DNA of 64,000 nucleotides, taken from NCBI GenBank assembly GCA_014773175.1, contig VXCM01002069.1:18124-82123 (forward strand). The letters are read 5' to 3'. This DNA comes from Lucifuga dentata (lineage: Eukaryota; Chordata; Actinopteri; Ophidiiformes; Bythitidae). The translations under genes and the position numbers were made by a program. The first letter of the stretch is position 1; each line of letters starts with the position of its first letter. Shown in pieces: positions 41,161 to 55,094 of the stretch. The notes beneath the pieces were generated by a model. It did not search any database. It saw only the letters and a list, made by a program, of their open reading frames with translations, and was not told the DNA's origin.

Positions 41161-42659
41161 GAGGTCACGTTACTACGGCAACTGAGCCAGCTGAAACCGG
41201 TCACCGCCTCCATCTAGCAGACGGTGTGAACCGGTTTAGGCTTGTCACCAAATCCACATGGTGGTAAAGGTGCTCACTAGTGAACTGCTGCAGCAGTTTG
41301 TGAAGTTATTTAGTCATTAAAAAAAAAAAACATATTAGATTTTTGCATAAAGACTAATGCTACAAATTATAGATGGATTGTGTAACAACTTCTCTTCACC
41401 TTGGGAAAACTTGTGGAATTGTGTCTCAGGGGAAACAGCAGTGGAAATGTGTCCTGTGTTGAGGAAGAGGGGGGCTTCTTCCTCAACTATGCGTTATTTA
41501 CATGCTGAAAATAACGGTGCATGCAATTTTCCAGAGGGCAATTATGTTATGCTCCACAGTCCAGTCATTCTAGATTGTTAGTACTCAGATTCCGAACATG
41601 CAGTGAACGCATCTTGAGGTACACTGTGCAGCAGGCAGCATCAAAGCCAGAAGGTGTGATGCAGGGTTTTAGAGAAGCATCTTCTTCTAGCAGACAAACT
41701 AAAGGGAATTTTGCTTTTGGAATTTTGGACTTGCTGAAAATTCCTCAAAAATAACTCTGATAGGTATAATCCTTAGCATGTTCAAGGGCCCAGTCCAGCT
41801 GAATCATTAAGGTTTCCACACACTAATGGCTCCACTGTATTAAATAGAATCTCTAAAAATCCCAAAATTGTCACAAATTGTCTAATGTCTAAATATCTAC
41901 TGTAAATTCAAGGCCTTAAATGATGTAGAATAAAAATTCTAGAATTAACTCGAGTGTTTTAGCCCACATTTTAAATCCAATTTTAGCATAGAACAGTTGA
42001 GGTTTCTTGGTGTTGTCAGTAGAACTGAAACTATAATCAGTGGATCAATAAATTGATCTTCAGAAAATAAATCAGTTTCTTCAACCTGTTTCATAACACT
42101 AAATTAACAGTTGGTCTGACAGAATAATACTAAATTTGTATGTCACCTTGGGTTCTGTGACTTTGTGATGGGCAGTCATCTTTTTTTTTTGTTTGTTTGT
42201 TTTTTACATTTTATAGACTAAACATATAATTGATCATAAAAATTACCAGCAGATTGATTACTAAAGAAAATTAGTAGTTTTGGCCATAGTTGGTAATTTT
42301 ACTGGTGTTTTAATATGTTTGGAGGATTGTATTACATCTCAAACAATTGGCATTAAGTCTTAAATGTAAGTTGATGAAACGTACCTGTTGTTCAGATTAA
42401 CATTACATTCTTATCTTCTGCCTTCATCAACCATCAGACATACTGACTCATCCAGCTCAGTCTGACTCCCCCAACACTGTAGCACTAATTTTCTGATGAC
42501 TCATAACTCACACATTTCATTGTTGAGTCTCCGTCTTTGTAGGCAGGCTGTATCCCGCCACCTGTTTATGAAAACACTAACTGCCGCTTTTCTAAAGTCA
42601 AACATCAGAGACTACATTGCTGCTGCAGGATCAGTCTATGCTTATGAGGGAACCTTACT

Positions 42660-43190
42660 GCACAGCCGATTGGACAAATATCAAACCACTGAATCGACGT
42701 TATCAGCGCAAAACAGGCCCATACGAATGGGCTAGTAGAGGCCTACTACACCTACTAGTAGGTTCAGCAGGCCGTTATTAGCGATTCCTATCACTGATCG
42801 TATGACTGATCCAAGATGGCGCACAGTCAGAGCCTCAGGAGTAACCCTAACCCTAACCCTAAGCTTAACCCTAACTGTACAGATGCATAGTAATAAAGAA
42901 GAAGCCAAACGAATTTACCAACTTCCTTCCAGGCGCAGATGTCTTCCAAACCGAACTGCGCGTGCTCCTGAGGCTCTGAGTGTGTACCAAGTTGGATGAG
43001 TCATAGGAATTGCTAATAACAGCCTTCTGAACCTACTAGTAGGTGTAGTAGGCCCCTACTAGCCCATTCGTATGGGCCTGTTTTGCACTGATAACGTCGA
43101 TTCAGTGGTTTGATCNTAGGCCCCTACTAGCCCATTCGTATGGGCCTGTTTTGCACTGATAACGTCGATTCAGTGGTTTGATCTTTGTCT
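42660..43190. mobile_element. Foldback element with telomere-like loop
   Basis: The left arm (42680-42840) is a near-perfect reverse complement of the right arm (42966-43114), for example AACAGGCCCATACGAATGGG against CCCATTCGTATGGGCCTGTT. The 125-bp loop includes CCCTAA repeats. An unmerged joint at the N at 43116 repeats the last 67 bp (43117-43183). No coding sequence is seen. Confidence 0.8.
42842..42876. repeat. Interstitial telomere-like (TAACCC)n
   Basis: Three to four TAACCC units, an AAGCT interruption, then one more. It sits within the loop of the foldback element. Confidence 0.85.
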
Positions 43191-43461
43191 GACCGGGTGT
43201 ACTGCACTTGTGTCAATCCCAGAAATGCTCACTCATGCAGGCAGAATGTGGCTCAGACTGACAGCATGTTCTGTGAATTGATTCCTGATGGCTTGAGGTC
43301 AGTCCACTCCGTCTCACCCACAGTTCTTTACCTGTGTGACGAGATTAACACTGATCAAAGATGAGTCACAAAGCTGGCAACAACTCAACGTGAGTCCATG
43401 CTTAGCCAAAAGAGTTCTACAACCAAAGTCAAATCAATTCTGTCACCAGATGTAGTGACAG

Positions 43462-43462
<1 letters not shown>

Positions 43463-43498
<36 letters not shown>
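43463..43498. repeat. (AC)n microsatellite
   Basis: About eighteen AC units directly before MITE copy 10. Confidence 0.9.
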
Positions 43499-43501
<3 letters not shown>

Positions 43502-43509
43502 GATATCAG

Positions 43510-44097
43510 TTAAAGGACCACAATGGCAAGTTTGCATGTTTAAGCCCAATATATACTGTACAACCTGCAATACATGTTATGTTATTGACAGCCAATTCCC
43601 AAAATATAAAACCATATTTTAATTTTTCTGTTATTTTTTTTTCAAATCCACTAATCTTTCTAAATCAAATGTTCAGGTGATACACCCACCTTAAAATTCA
43701 ATGTTTTGCCTTCTAACAGTTATGCAAGATTGTAGAAAGCACGGTTGTTTTTAATTTCTCGCTAAAAGCCTTCTTCTCCCAGGACTGTATTTCCTGGTGG
43801 AGACATACATTGTCTTCCATGCAGCTCTGTGTTGGACTGGATAAATAAAGTGACTTCAACATAAAAGTTAATAGACCTCTTGTTTGCTGTGATGGATTAT
43901 GTATCTCAAACGTATTTCAAATTTCTGCAAGTTGATTTTTATAGCGTACTAGAATGTACTGAAACCAATGGCAGTCTGGAAGGTAGGAGAACAAAAATCA
44001 AAAATTTACAGCTAAAGTAGAATATTTTTGAAATGGTTGTCAGTAAGGTAACGTAAGTGGGTTGTGGGCTCAAACATGCATCCTTATAGTCCTTTAA
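43510..44097 (+). mobile_element. TTAA-ended long-TIR MITE, copy 10
   Basis: Full forward copy of the diverged subfamily with TTAA at both ends; the interior reads GTGATGGATTATGTATCTCA instead of GATGATGGATTACC. Confidence 0.88.
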
Positions 44098-44202
44098 GGC
44101 ATGCCCGGTTATGGAATTTTCTCGTATCTACATTTATGTGTAAAATCTGTCAGCCAAATGTTTCACACACCTCCACAAAGGCCTAAAAGTCCTCTGATTT
44201 AG

Positions 44203-44249
<47 letters not shown>

Positions 44250-44253
44250 TTTT
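44203..44253. repeat. (CTTT)n microsatellite
   Basis: About twelve CTTT units. Confidence 0.9.
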
Positions 44254-45422
44254 GCCAAAATAAATCCAGACTTTTGCTATAATTACCTTGAAATTGAATT
44301 TATCAAGCAAATTCACAGCAGTGTTGTGGAAATCTTCTTCCTCTGGATCTATATGCATATCTAATAAAACTATGTCAAAGTGTTTTATGCTGCTGAATCA
44401 GCATTATTGGAGTTAATTGCAAGTTTCAACCCTTATTTGTTAATGCATAGACTAATTGGTCCAAAAGCTTTCACAGACATTTGATTTGCAAGTAGACATT
44501 ACCAAATGGGGAAAATGAAGAGTTTTGTTGGTATGACCTAAACGTACATGTGGAAATGTTGCACAGACGTCATTTCAGAGACACGAACAGGAAACTTTAG
44601 TGCTTCAAGAAGACCGCATATCTGTGGGATTTACTTAATATCTTTTCCAGATCTTGAGGCCACAAGTGAGTTGGCATTCCACTCAACCGGGTTTCCATTC
44701 AAATGTTCTGCAGAATTGGTACATGAAGTCTTTTTTTTTTTTCAACAGTCGTTTGCAAAAAAGCAAGAGCCATGGCATTTTCTGAATTGAAAATTGAAAA
44801 TAGGGTGAAAGGTCAGGCTGACGCAACAACAGCATACTCACATTTTCTCCATATCAGCGTGTCTCCCTATCATGTCCTTGAATCGGCTCTCGCTCAAACA
44901 GACGGCTCTAACATCCTCCACCCAGGCAGGATGTGGACCCACATTGAAGTGATTCATTTCACAGATGTTGATCTGCTTGTACAAAATCACAGTCGCAGCA
45001 TCATCAGGCATCAGACTTAAAGGCTTCTCTTGGCTTCTCTGGCTTCTCTTGGCAGATTTGCTGCAAGATCTTAATGCATCATCATCAAAATCATAATGGG
45101 AATGTGAGGGTTTTTACCATGTTGTTTTAATGTTGCTACCACTGTTATGGTCTGATTTGGGGAAATAATTTCTAATAAAAATGTTAATGTCAACACTTCT
45201 TAATTTATATGGTATAAGAAATCTTTGTACTATGATCATTTTATTCTATGTTTTATGTTATTTCTATGTAACTTTATGTCATTGCTGCATATTTTGGCCA
45301 GGACACTCTTGAAAAAGAGATTTTTAATCTCAGTGAGGTTCTCTGGTTTAAATAAAGGTTAAATAAAAACTAAAAAAAAAAAAAAAAATTTTTTTTAAAT
45401 TATGGTAACAGTGGCCAAAATC

Positions 45423-46012
45423 TTAAAGGACTATACCATCCATTTTGCAAGTTTGAGCCTAATATATTCAATTTTCTTACATGTAAGATAACTGATAATC
45501 ATTTCCCAAAGGTAAAACTGTATTTCAGCTTTCCTGATATTTTGCAAAATCTCTTAATCTTTCAAAATCAAATATTCAAGTGATACACCCACCTTAAAAA
45601 TCAATGTTTTGTCTGCTAATAGCTGCAAAATTATGAAGTCATGGTCATTAAAATTTTTTGATAAACACAGGTCTTCTTTTGGGACTATATTCCTTGGTGG
45701 AGACATACATTTAGTCCACATTTTTTATTGTGCTTAAATGCTAAAATTACAAAACTTTGAAAAAGAAACCCTGAATACACATTTTGTTGGCGATGATGGA
45801 TTACCTATCCCAAGAACATTCCAAGTATTAATAAGTTGATTTTAATAGCATGCCAGAATGAACTGAAACCAATGGAGGTCTGGAAGGTAGGAAAAACATT
45901 TTTAATTCACTGTTTCAGTAGTATGCTTTGGGAAATGATTGTCAGTAACCTTACGAATGAAAATTGAATATATTAGTCTCAAATATGCAAAATGGATGGT
46001 ATGGTCCTTTAA
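45423..46012 (+). mobile_element. TTAA-ended long-TIR MITE, copy 11
   Basis: Full forward copy of the main subfamily, TTAA at both ends. Confidence 0.9.
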
Positions 46013-46960
46013 AAGCTAAATTTCTCCTTTTTCTTTATGCCCGTTCTCATCTCCGTCCCGCTCTGTCTGAGCCCTCTCCTTCACCCGTCTCCTTCTCCTC
46101 CTCCTGTAATGTCTATGTCTCGCTCTGTGTGGAGTTTCTGTTATCGTTACTGTGGACCATTGTGGCCTGACCCCAACGTTCACAAGGCCTCACAAAAGAC
46201 AAGGATGACGATTGTTGCTGCCCACTCACAAGATGCAGCACTGTGCATGGGCCTCTGTGACTGTGTGTCATGTGTATTGTTGCTTCTGGCTTCGTATTCC
46301 TCCTCACTGCGTCTTTGTTAGCGGTTGTAGCATGTCAGTTTTGCTTCATCAACCTACAGCTTGTTTGCAGCCGACTTTACACATGCAGACATGTCTTGCA
46401 GAGATAATAATGTAACAATCCACAACCCTGCCTGTAAGTTACTTTGGGAGTGTGCGTCAATGCTTCTGACAAGTTTGCCATGATGTGGAAACAATGAGTG
46501 AGTGTTTTAACAAATGACCCATAAAGAAATAAAGGCTGCCAACAAAGAAGGCTAAGATCTGTTGTTTGAGTCAGCAGTAATATGGCACAAAGTCAGCTGA
46601 GGGCAGGAAACCAGCTGAGATCCAAGAACAAAATGTGGAGATGCAGTCTGTCGAAGAACTTTTAATACCAATAAGTTTTGATTAGAATGAGAAGAAGAGC
46701 ACTTTCATCGCTGGAAAAGAAAATAACTGACCCATATAATTCTGCATGGTTGGTGTAATTTCTCACCAAAACAGAAGATCGAGAAACCTCAACACTTTTA
46801 TGCCATGCTAGAGTGAAATTTAGAGAGGCTGTATTAAAATTTCAAGATTATTGAGAAAAGGAATATTGAGCAACATACAAACAGGAACAGCTAGAAAATT
46901 CAGAGCCTTTGTGGTTTCCTGTTTTTTTTTTTTTTTTTTTTNTTTTTTTTTTTTTTTTTT

Positions 46961-47427
46961 TCAAATCTCCTAATCTTTCAAAATCAAATGTTCAGGTGGT
47001 ACACCCACCTTAAAATTCAGTGTTTTGCCTTCTAACACTTATGCGTGATTGCTGAAGGCACAGTTGGTAAAAGCTCTCTTCTTCTGGGACTATATTTCCT
47101 GGTGGAGGCATACATCACCTTCTGTGCAGCTTCATTTTGGATCAGTTAAAGTTACTTTGACAATAAACTTAATAGACATCATGTTCGCTGTGATGGATTA
47201 CATATGTCCGGTGTTTTTCAAGTCTCTACAAGTTGATTTTTTAATTGAGTACTGGAATGAGCTGAAACCAATGGCAGTCTGGAAGGTAGGAAAAACAATT
47301 CTAAAATTTACTGTTACAGTAGTATATTAGTAGTAGCATATTTTGGGAAATGGTTGTCAGTAACATGAAGTGTATATGGATTGTATGTTGAGCTCACACG
47401 TGCACGATTGCCGGTATGGTCCTTTAA
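46961..47427 (+). mobile_element. TTAA-ended long-TIR MITE, copy 12 (left end lost in gap)
   Basis: Forward, diverged subfamily. The left terminus is replaced by the poly-T/N joint at 46942. TTAA is present at the right end. Confidence 0.85.
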
Positions 47428-47905
47428 GACTTTAAAAAAAAATCAGTTGCTCATAGTTTGTGGCGTTTGCAAATAGTAAATGGAGAGTTCAGAGGTCAAA
47501 GGTCACTGTATTCAGACTTCATAAGAGGTTAACAGGCAAAATCCCTGCAAACCTGACCTTAATAGGCTACACTTTAGTATTTCCAGACATCTGCTACCGG
47601 AAATCTTGGCTTTCGACCCGCCTGAGCAGATGGCAGGCTGTGACGTTTCTTACCCTGGTGCGTTTGTCATATCAAATCAGACAAAGTGGCTCTGACAGGT
47701 GAAGCCCCCACAAACACAGCTGATCGCTTAATCAACTTACAAGTCTGACTACGTCACAGACTCAAAGTTAAAACCATCGCACTGATCCACGATCAGCCAG
47801 TCACGGACAGGAAGTGTGCTGCTGCACCGAAATCCATAAAATCATCTACAAATTCTACATCATTGTCAATGCTGAAGAAGATGCAGTGTTGAAACGTTTG
47901 CACAA

Positions 47906-48443
47906 TTAAAGAACAATACCAGAGATATTGCATGTTTGAACCCAATATACAACTCACATACATGTTACATTACTGACAACCATTTCCCAAAATATAGTAC
48001 TGTTATTTTTTCTACCTTCCAGGCTGCCATTAGTTTCAGTTATTCCAGTACGCTATAAAAATCAAGTTGTAGAGACTTGAAATGCACTTAAGATAGCTAA
48101 TCATCATAGAATACACTATTATTCAGTTTTCTGTCAAAGTAACTTCATTTAACTGATCCAACGTGGAGCTGCACAGAAGGTGATGTATGCCTCCACCAGG
48201 AAATATAGTCCCAGGAGCAGATGGCTTTTATAAAGAAATTAAAATGAGCATGCCTTCCATAATCATGCATAAGTATTAGCAAGCAAAACACTGAATTTTA
48301 AGGTGGGTTTATAACCTGAACATTTGATTGAGAAAGATTAGGGGATTTGGTAAAATAACAGGAAAACTAAAATCAGGTTTTATGTTTTGGAAAATGGTTA
48401 TCAGTAATATTGGCCTCAAACATGCATGACTGCTGGTATGGTC
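47906..48443 (-). mobile_element. TTAA-ended long-TIR MITE, copy 13
   Basis: Reverse, diverged subfamily. TTAA is intact at the left and the right terminus is decayed (GGTATGGTCATGCC). Confidence 0.85.
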
Positions 48444-49239
48444 ATGCCAAAATTTCATTTGACACAATCTGAACCCTATAATTTTACTGCCACAACTGAA
48501 TCGATTAAGCAATTCATCCTGTTGGAAACAGGTTTGTTCAGATCAGTGAAACCACAAACAGATTTATGGCTCTGAATTTTCTAGCTGTTCCTATTTGTAA
48601 GTTGCTCAATTTTCCTTTTCTCAGGAACCTTCAAATTTTAATGCAGCCTGTCTGTCTTGTTCTAGTTTACATCTTAAAATTTGGATCTGGCAGTCATAAA
48701 AGTGTTGAGGTATCTTGAGCTTTTTGGTGAGAAATTACACAAAGCATGCAGAAATGTGGGTCAGTTGTTTTCTTTTGCAGCGATGAAAGTGCTCTTCTTT
48801 TCAATTGTAATGAAATTTATTGGTATTAGAAGTCCTTCATTGGACTGCATCTCCACAATTTTTCTTGGATCTGGTTTCCTGCCTCAGCTGACTTTAACAG
48901 TTATATTTTTTTCAGTTCGTCTCCTATCTGAAGCTAATGTTCTTGACCTGAGAAGCACCTGATAGAGTTGCAGTAACTGAATGTTCCTTTCTGCATCAAT
49001 TTATATGATAACGAGGAAAAACTGATTTTCTTAAAATTGATGTAACTCTAAGAGATAAAATTCATATTAACACCACTGAAGCTTATCTATAACATGTCAT
49101 TGTGATTATTGTGCATCTTATTTCATGTTGTTTGCTTGGTTTGACGATCATATTTACACCAGACTTTCAATGGGATCTTAAGAGACAAAAAAAAAATTAA
49201 ATCTGAAATGCTTATTAAAATGTACACATATGGCTGGTA

Positions 49240-49330
49240 TACAGATATGAGAGAGTAGAGTACAGTAGTACTTTATTAATCCCCAAGGAGAAATTTCAGT
49301 GCTGCAGCAGCAATTACAAACAAACACACG
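49240..49330. mobile_element. LINE/SINE 3'-tail fragment
   Basis: TACTTTATTAATCCCCAAGG followed by AGAAATTTCAG resembles the tail shared by many fish retroposons. A similar tail follows the AGAAT run at 51683 (TACTTTATTGTCCCCCGTTGG). Confidence 0.5.
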
Positions 49331-49677
49331 CAATGAGGTAGGAAAAAGACAATAAAATAAATAAAATACAATTTAAAAAAAAGAATAAGAACTTAAAGGC
49401 AAGATATTGCTGTTAATGTGCAAATTAAATGTAAAATGTGCATTGTGCATTGCCACTTTGCATATCATTTCAACTTGCCTGTCCAGCATGAGGGTAAGAT
49501 CTCACATCTCTTCTTAAGTGGTTATCTGACAATTTTTTTTTTAAATTTTTTTATTTTTATTTTTTATTTATTTATTTTTTTGTGGTGCTGAATCATCAGG
49601 CTCATTACAGTTCAGAATGTCCCATTAAGTCACAAGCTCCTGATGAATTTACCCATTCTTAAAAATGAATGTCAAGT

Positions 49678-49709
49678 GAATAAATAAATAAATAAATAAA
49701 TAAATAAAC
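49678..49709. repeat. (AAAT)n microsatellite
   Basis: About eight AAAT units. Confidence 0.9.
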
Positions 49710-50319
49710 TTAATTGACTAAAGCTTCTCATATAAGAGCAAATGTCCTATCTTTTGCATGCCTTGTTATTCATAGATTGTCGTTAAATACACCATTTGAC
49801 CCATTAAAGGTCCTATGAGATCCTCAGAATTAAATTTGCAGCCCCGTTTATTGTAACACAGACGTGGCTCTGGACAGATGAGAGGAAAGTTGTTTAATTT
49901 GGCTCTGTGCTGACTCATCGTGTCTTCATCTTTCATGGTTGAGTTGCCCAGAGTTAGTTCACTCGGCAGCATGGAGACTGAGGCAAAAAAAAAAAAAAAA
50001 AAANAAAAAAAAAAAAAAAAAAGCGGTGGTATTTCAACTGAAAGACCTTTTGTGCTTTCCCGCCCTGGCCTGAAGCTCAGCAGAGAACAACTTGCATCAG
50101 CACAATTTACTCCTTTGATCCGTTCTGCAGAAAAAATGACACAGACTGAGGAGAAAGATCAGAGATTTGCTGTCTTAGTCGTGGCTTCTGATGCCGTTGC
50201 ATCATCATACGGAGCTATAAAAAAGAAGATAAGAAACACATGCCTGATAACCTCTGGGTGGGTGTTTCACAGCTGAGTAATAAATGGAAAAGAAGACGAC
50301 AGAGGGTTTGGATTGGTGG

Positions 50320-50480
50320 TTAGCACTGTTACCTCATAGCAAGAAGGTCTTGGGTTTGAATCTGAGTCTGGCCTTTCCTTCCACCTCCAAAGACATGCGC
50401 ATTAAGTGATCTGGAAACTCTGATTTGCTCAGAGGTGAATGAGTTTGTTTGAGGGAGCGCTACCCTTAAGAACGTTAGAG
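50320..50480 (-). mobile_element. L2/Maui-like LINE fragment (reverse)
   Basis: GTGGTTAGCACTGTTACCTC, AGAAGGTCTTGGGTTTGAAT and CACCTCCAAAGACATGCG are the reverse counterpart of the repeat at 4262-4607. It superficially resembles a tRNA B-box region but is not a tRNA. Confidence 0.6.
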
Positions 50481-51647
50481 AATGGAGGAAAGAAGCAAAG
50501 CAGTAGGAGGATTTATGATAATAATTTTGGACATGCAACACAACAATCACGCCAACTCAACAATCTGGGTACTCTCTGAGGGAATTACTGGGAATGCGTT
50601 AATATTTACTCATAATTTAAGGAACATGGAATTAGTGATAAAACAGCAGCGTTTGATTTATCATAATGCTGCAGATATTCTCTGATATGCTCAGAAACTA
50701 AGCCTTAAGATGCTCCAGTCGCCCCCACAGCACATCAACAGTAAAATGTATATTCAGGACATACTTTTAGACTTAGTGGGGATCTGGTGTGTATTTGGAT
50801 TCATACATGAATTGCAACATCATGAAACGTGGTAAATTTAACAAGGGATTTCCAAATAATGCATTATGACTCATGATTAGCTCCTTTTCTTAAGACCTCA
50901 AAAGATCCAGGGTAAAATGACAATTATATTCACATTTAGGAACTTCTGTAGATCACCATGTGATACTGAAAACCGGCATCATGACGTCTGAGAACCACTT
51001 GTGATTGTTTTTTGTCTGTGACAATTAATGAACTTAAACCTCATTTTTTTATTAGCTCATGAACTAATATTGAACTAATATTAACATGAACTAACTATTG
51101 TAAACGTCTTGCTGTTTCTTACATTCAATATGTTTGCATTCACGTTAAATTTTGATTCTACAGTAATCTGATTAAAGCAATAAGGCAATTTTTTTAAATG
51201 TAATGTAAATACCATAATCAGATTGAAATGATTACAAATCACCATTGGTGAAACAGACCTGGATTATTTTACTGTAAATCAGTTCACGCAAGCATGTAAA
51301 CGCTCCATCACTTTACAACTGTACAAAAGTTTTCTGCACATGCATTTCCTTAGCCTGGTGTACTTCCTCTCTTAAGGCCAATTAAGCAGCGAGCCACATA
51401 GCAAAGGACAGAATCCTATTAATTCCATCCATGTAAATATCTTAATCCACTTTTTTGCTTTGACTGCAGCACAAAAAATGGAGCATAGTGGAGTAAATGC
51501 TACTGGTGAAGACTTTCAAAACGTATCAACTGTTTGACAGGCAACGTAACTATTTGGGATGCATCTCATCTTTTATGGGCACTTCAGATCTGATCAATAA
51601 AATTAACAGGTTGAGGTTTACAGTCTACAAACTTTTACATGCTGGTT

Positions 51648-51683
51648 AGAATAGAATAGAATAGAATAGAATAGAATAGAATA
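51648..51683. repeat. (AGAAT)n microsatellite
   Basis: About seven AGAAT units leading into a retroposon-like tail. Confidence 0.85.
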
Positions 51684-52823
51684 TACTTTATTGTCCCCCG
51701 TTGGAAAATTTGTTCTGGATTCCAAGACATGCTGGTTCAGGTTGGTTCATATCACCTATTCATTGGCATTCAGCCAATCATAATTTGTGATTATGGGGAA
51801 GTATCTCTGATGGCCAATCAGGGGTGACTTGCTCCAATTAATTAACTCTTTTGAGTCTAAAAAGTCACTTTGACACATTGTTTGCTGATTTTTGGAGACT
51901 TTCTTCTATATTCTAGAATCATATACTGTAGAATCAATGCGAAAATTGACANTTTTTTTTTTTTTTTTTTTTTGCTAAATTCTTTTAGATTGTAATTGTT
52001 TTTTCTTGAATTAAGAATTTTCTTGAAAAAATGAATTTGAGACTCCACAGGGTTAATGCCACGGGACAAGGGAGAATGAAAGCATGATGTCATCTTATAA
52101 AACTGAGCAGCCAATCAGACGAGGCAAGGACTCAGGACTCTGCCCTGCAGGCCTGACCTGCAGGAAACAGGGAAGCATGTGGACCAGACCAGAATCACCA
52201 AAAATAGAATATCAAATGGCAGTTTTTCCACTGAGTAATTACATAAGTGTCATTTCCTCATTGTTTGCACCAACTCTGGTTGACCCACTTCCTGTGACCC
52301 ACTTCCTGTGCTTGTTGTCATGACAATTCTAAACCACTGTGACAGAAGATGGCACAGATTAATTAGACACCTACACTCAGATGATTCCTCTACTAAAAGA
52401 TGGTTGAAACAGCAGATCTGCGGCAAACACAATGGTGTAAACTGATCCACTGCGTTCTGATGGCCATCTCTGGATAACTATCTGATACCTTCATCCTACA
52501 AAGGCTTTATGAAGGATCGGCACCATTCCTTGAAAGAATGTCAGCTTAACAGCATTTTAACCCTCCGCCTGACTAAACACAATGGGAAGTAATGGGGCCA
52601 GATGAAAGAAAAGGAAAAGAGGTCATCTGGAAGATTGAAACCCATAATCTATTAAATATGGTTACATAAGGTTGCTGGATCAATGCCAGTGTTTTAACAC
52701 TTATGCTTTGTTGAATTTGAGTCGGGATTCCTGACTTCTGACCGGGAAAAGTCCAACAAAACGCCCCTCAACTCGGATTCCTACTTAGAAGGTCGGACAA
52801 GCTTTCCCAGCCCTGAATTCATA

Positions 52824-53390
52824 TGCTGCGTTCGACAGACCTCGGAAGTCAAATTTTTCCCAGTTCTAAGTTCCAACTTCTAACCTCAAACCGTTCCAGC
52901 CAAATGTAATCAAAAAAGCATGGCTGAACACCAATAAATACTGTAAAAATTAATTAAACTTCGTAATAAATGCTAACTAAAGTAAAGTTAGACCACAGGA
53001 CTGTTTGGTTGTTTTTCAGTGATATTAATCACAGTGGGTATGTGGCTTTGAGCAGAGAAGTAATATTATGAAATTATTTACACTTATGTATCAATGGCAA
53101 ACAGTTATTATACAAAATAGATAGTTAACTTGGTGGTATATTCTGACCTTTTTCCTTTCAATTTCACACGAGAAAAAAAACTTTATTCGCCTTTTAGCCG
53201 ATTATTTCCATTCGTAAAGCTCACTTCCACAGGCGCTGCCATGTTGAGTGACATCATATTCGGTAAGTTAGGATAGATAATTTTGGTCCAAGTTTCCCAG
53301 TCTGAGCTCCGACTTCAAGTGCCACTCCACACACTTTTTCCAAGCAAGAAGTCAGAAAAATCTATGTTCTGAGGTCTGTTGAACGCAGCA
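52824..53390. mobile_element. TGCTGCGTTC-family DNA element (complete)
   Basis: Inverted ends TGCTGCGTTCGACAGACCTC and GAGGTCTGTTGAACGCAGCA. No coding capacity and no clear target duplication. Same family as 16833-17610. Confidence 0.75.
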
Positions 53391-53794
53391 TCAGTATTGA
53401 TGTCATTTCAACATGGCTGCTCACATCATAAATACTATAACCTCTCTATTTACAAAGAAATGTTTAGAAGTAGTTTCTTTAAACTGGTTAAACGTAGAAC
53501 ATTGGCAATAGAGTAGCAGTTAAAAAAGTTAAACAACTCATAATCATTAAAACATAGTTGTTTTTTCAGAGCAAAGAAAACTTTTCATAGAGGCGTCCAT
53601 GTTATCTTCCACTTTGTTTAGCTCAAACGAGTGGCGGTCAAAATGACGTCATCCCGAGTTTTGACTTTCCAGTTCTGAGGTACGATGAACACGGCAATAA
53701 TTCAGCCAATTTTTACATCATACTTTTTAATTACCATTGTATTTTGTCCTGGATTTTATTTAGCCATGTTATTATCTTTTTCTTGTGTATTGTG

Positions 53795-54123
53795 CAGTGG
53801 CTGAGAAGTGCAAAACACATCCACAAATTGCAAAACACATTTACAAATTACAAAACACTATAAAATGAAAATCACGAAACATTTTAACGAATTCGGAAAC
53901 ATTTTAATAATGTTTATTTCTGCATAGTTCCTTTGAAAATAAAAGAACTGACATGGGTGTTGTCCAATCACACACAAGAATCTTTGTCCCTACCTTTTCT
54001 GTTTCGTCAAATGGTAAAGTGTTTCCAAATTTGTTGAAGTGTTTCATAATTTTTTTTTAAAGTGTTTCATAATTTGTGAATGTGTTTTCTGATTTGTTAA
54101 TGTTTTGCACTTCTCAGCCACTG
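53795..54123. mobile_element. MITE with CAGTGGCTGAGAAGTGC ends
   Basis: Inverted ends CAGTGGCTGAGAAGTGCAAA and TTTGCACTTCTCAGCCACTG. The interior repeats AAAACACATTTACAAATT-like blocks. The ends are hAT-like, but I could not define an 8-bp duplication. Confidence 0.75.
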
Positions 54124-54370
54124 TAGTATTGCGATTGTGCTGTTTCTGTTTAAAGAAAGTGCTGCAATTTTGGGTAGGACATTAAAAAAAAGTGATATTG
54201 TCATGTCAAGAGAATATGCTGTAAAATAAAGGATTAAAATCATTTATTTGTACAATATACATGTGTTATACGCAGTAATTTCTGTTATGTGTTACAAACT
54301 GTGGATTCAAAATTGGATTCTGCTTTGATTACTATGCACATTAAGTTACTGTATAGATTCTATTTTAAAT

Positions 54371-54397
54371 TTATATATATATATATATATATATATA
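54371..54397. repeat. (TA)n microsatellite
   Basis: About thirteen TA units. Confidence 0.85.
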
Positions 54398-55094
54398 AAG
54401 CTGATTTTATAGAACCTGACCGACTCTGCTCCCATTGAACATTTAACATGACATTAAAAAAAAAAAACAAAAAAAAACACGGCGACTTCAAATGAGTTCA
54501 GATGAAGTTGGGGGCCGGCTGGCATGCAGAGCAGGGAAAGACGCCTCCTTCACATTTGAAATAAGGGGCCAACAAGGGGGCTTCAGTGCATGAACACCAT
54601 GGGGGGATGGGACACCCACACACTTCTTCCACTTCCAAGACCTACAGCTGTTGGCGGGAGAAAGAAAGGGGAGGAAAAAAGAGCTTCCTCATTCCTGTGA
54701 CCTGCCCCCTTCTTATATCACCCTGACGCAACTAAAGTGGCTCCTCAAATACGAGTCTAGTATTACATTTCCAGTTACAGGACCAGGCAGAGTAATATTT
54801 AAGTTCCAAACACTCCAGAGCTCTTTGCACAAGCATTTCTGTAATAATGGAAGAAATGTTGCTTTCATTGTATAACTAAATCCTTAACTAGTGCAAAAAA
54901 AAAACAAAAAAAAGTGTGATAGGCAGGAAGAGACACTGATAAGTTCATTTGCTGCTGCAGTACGAATTCTTCTTTTCTTGTAAAAAAATAAATAAATAAA
55001 TAAAATCCACTAACCACTGCAGATTGCATTCCTTTCAAAGTAAGCCTTTTCTGTTGTGACAGGAAATATTAAAATAAAAGTCAAAGAAAACTCA

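Noticed and set aside
42842..42876. Chromosome end
   Set aside because: Only four or five imperfect TAACCC units inside a foldback element, with ordinary sequence on both sides.
50320..50480. tRNA-like B box (GGGTTTGAATC)
   Set aside because: The surrounding sequence is the reverse of a common fish LINE fragment; no A box or cloverleaf.
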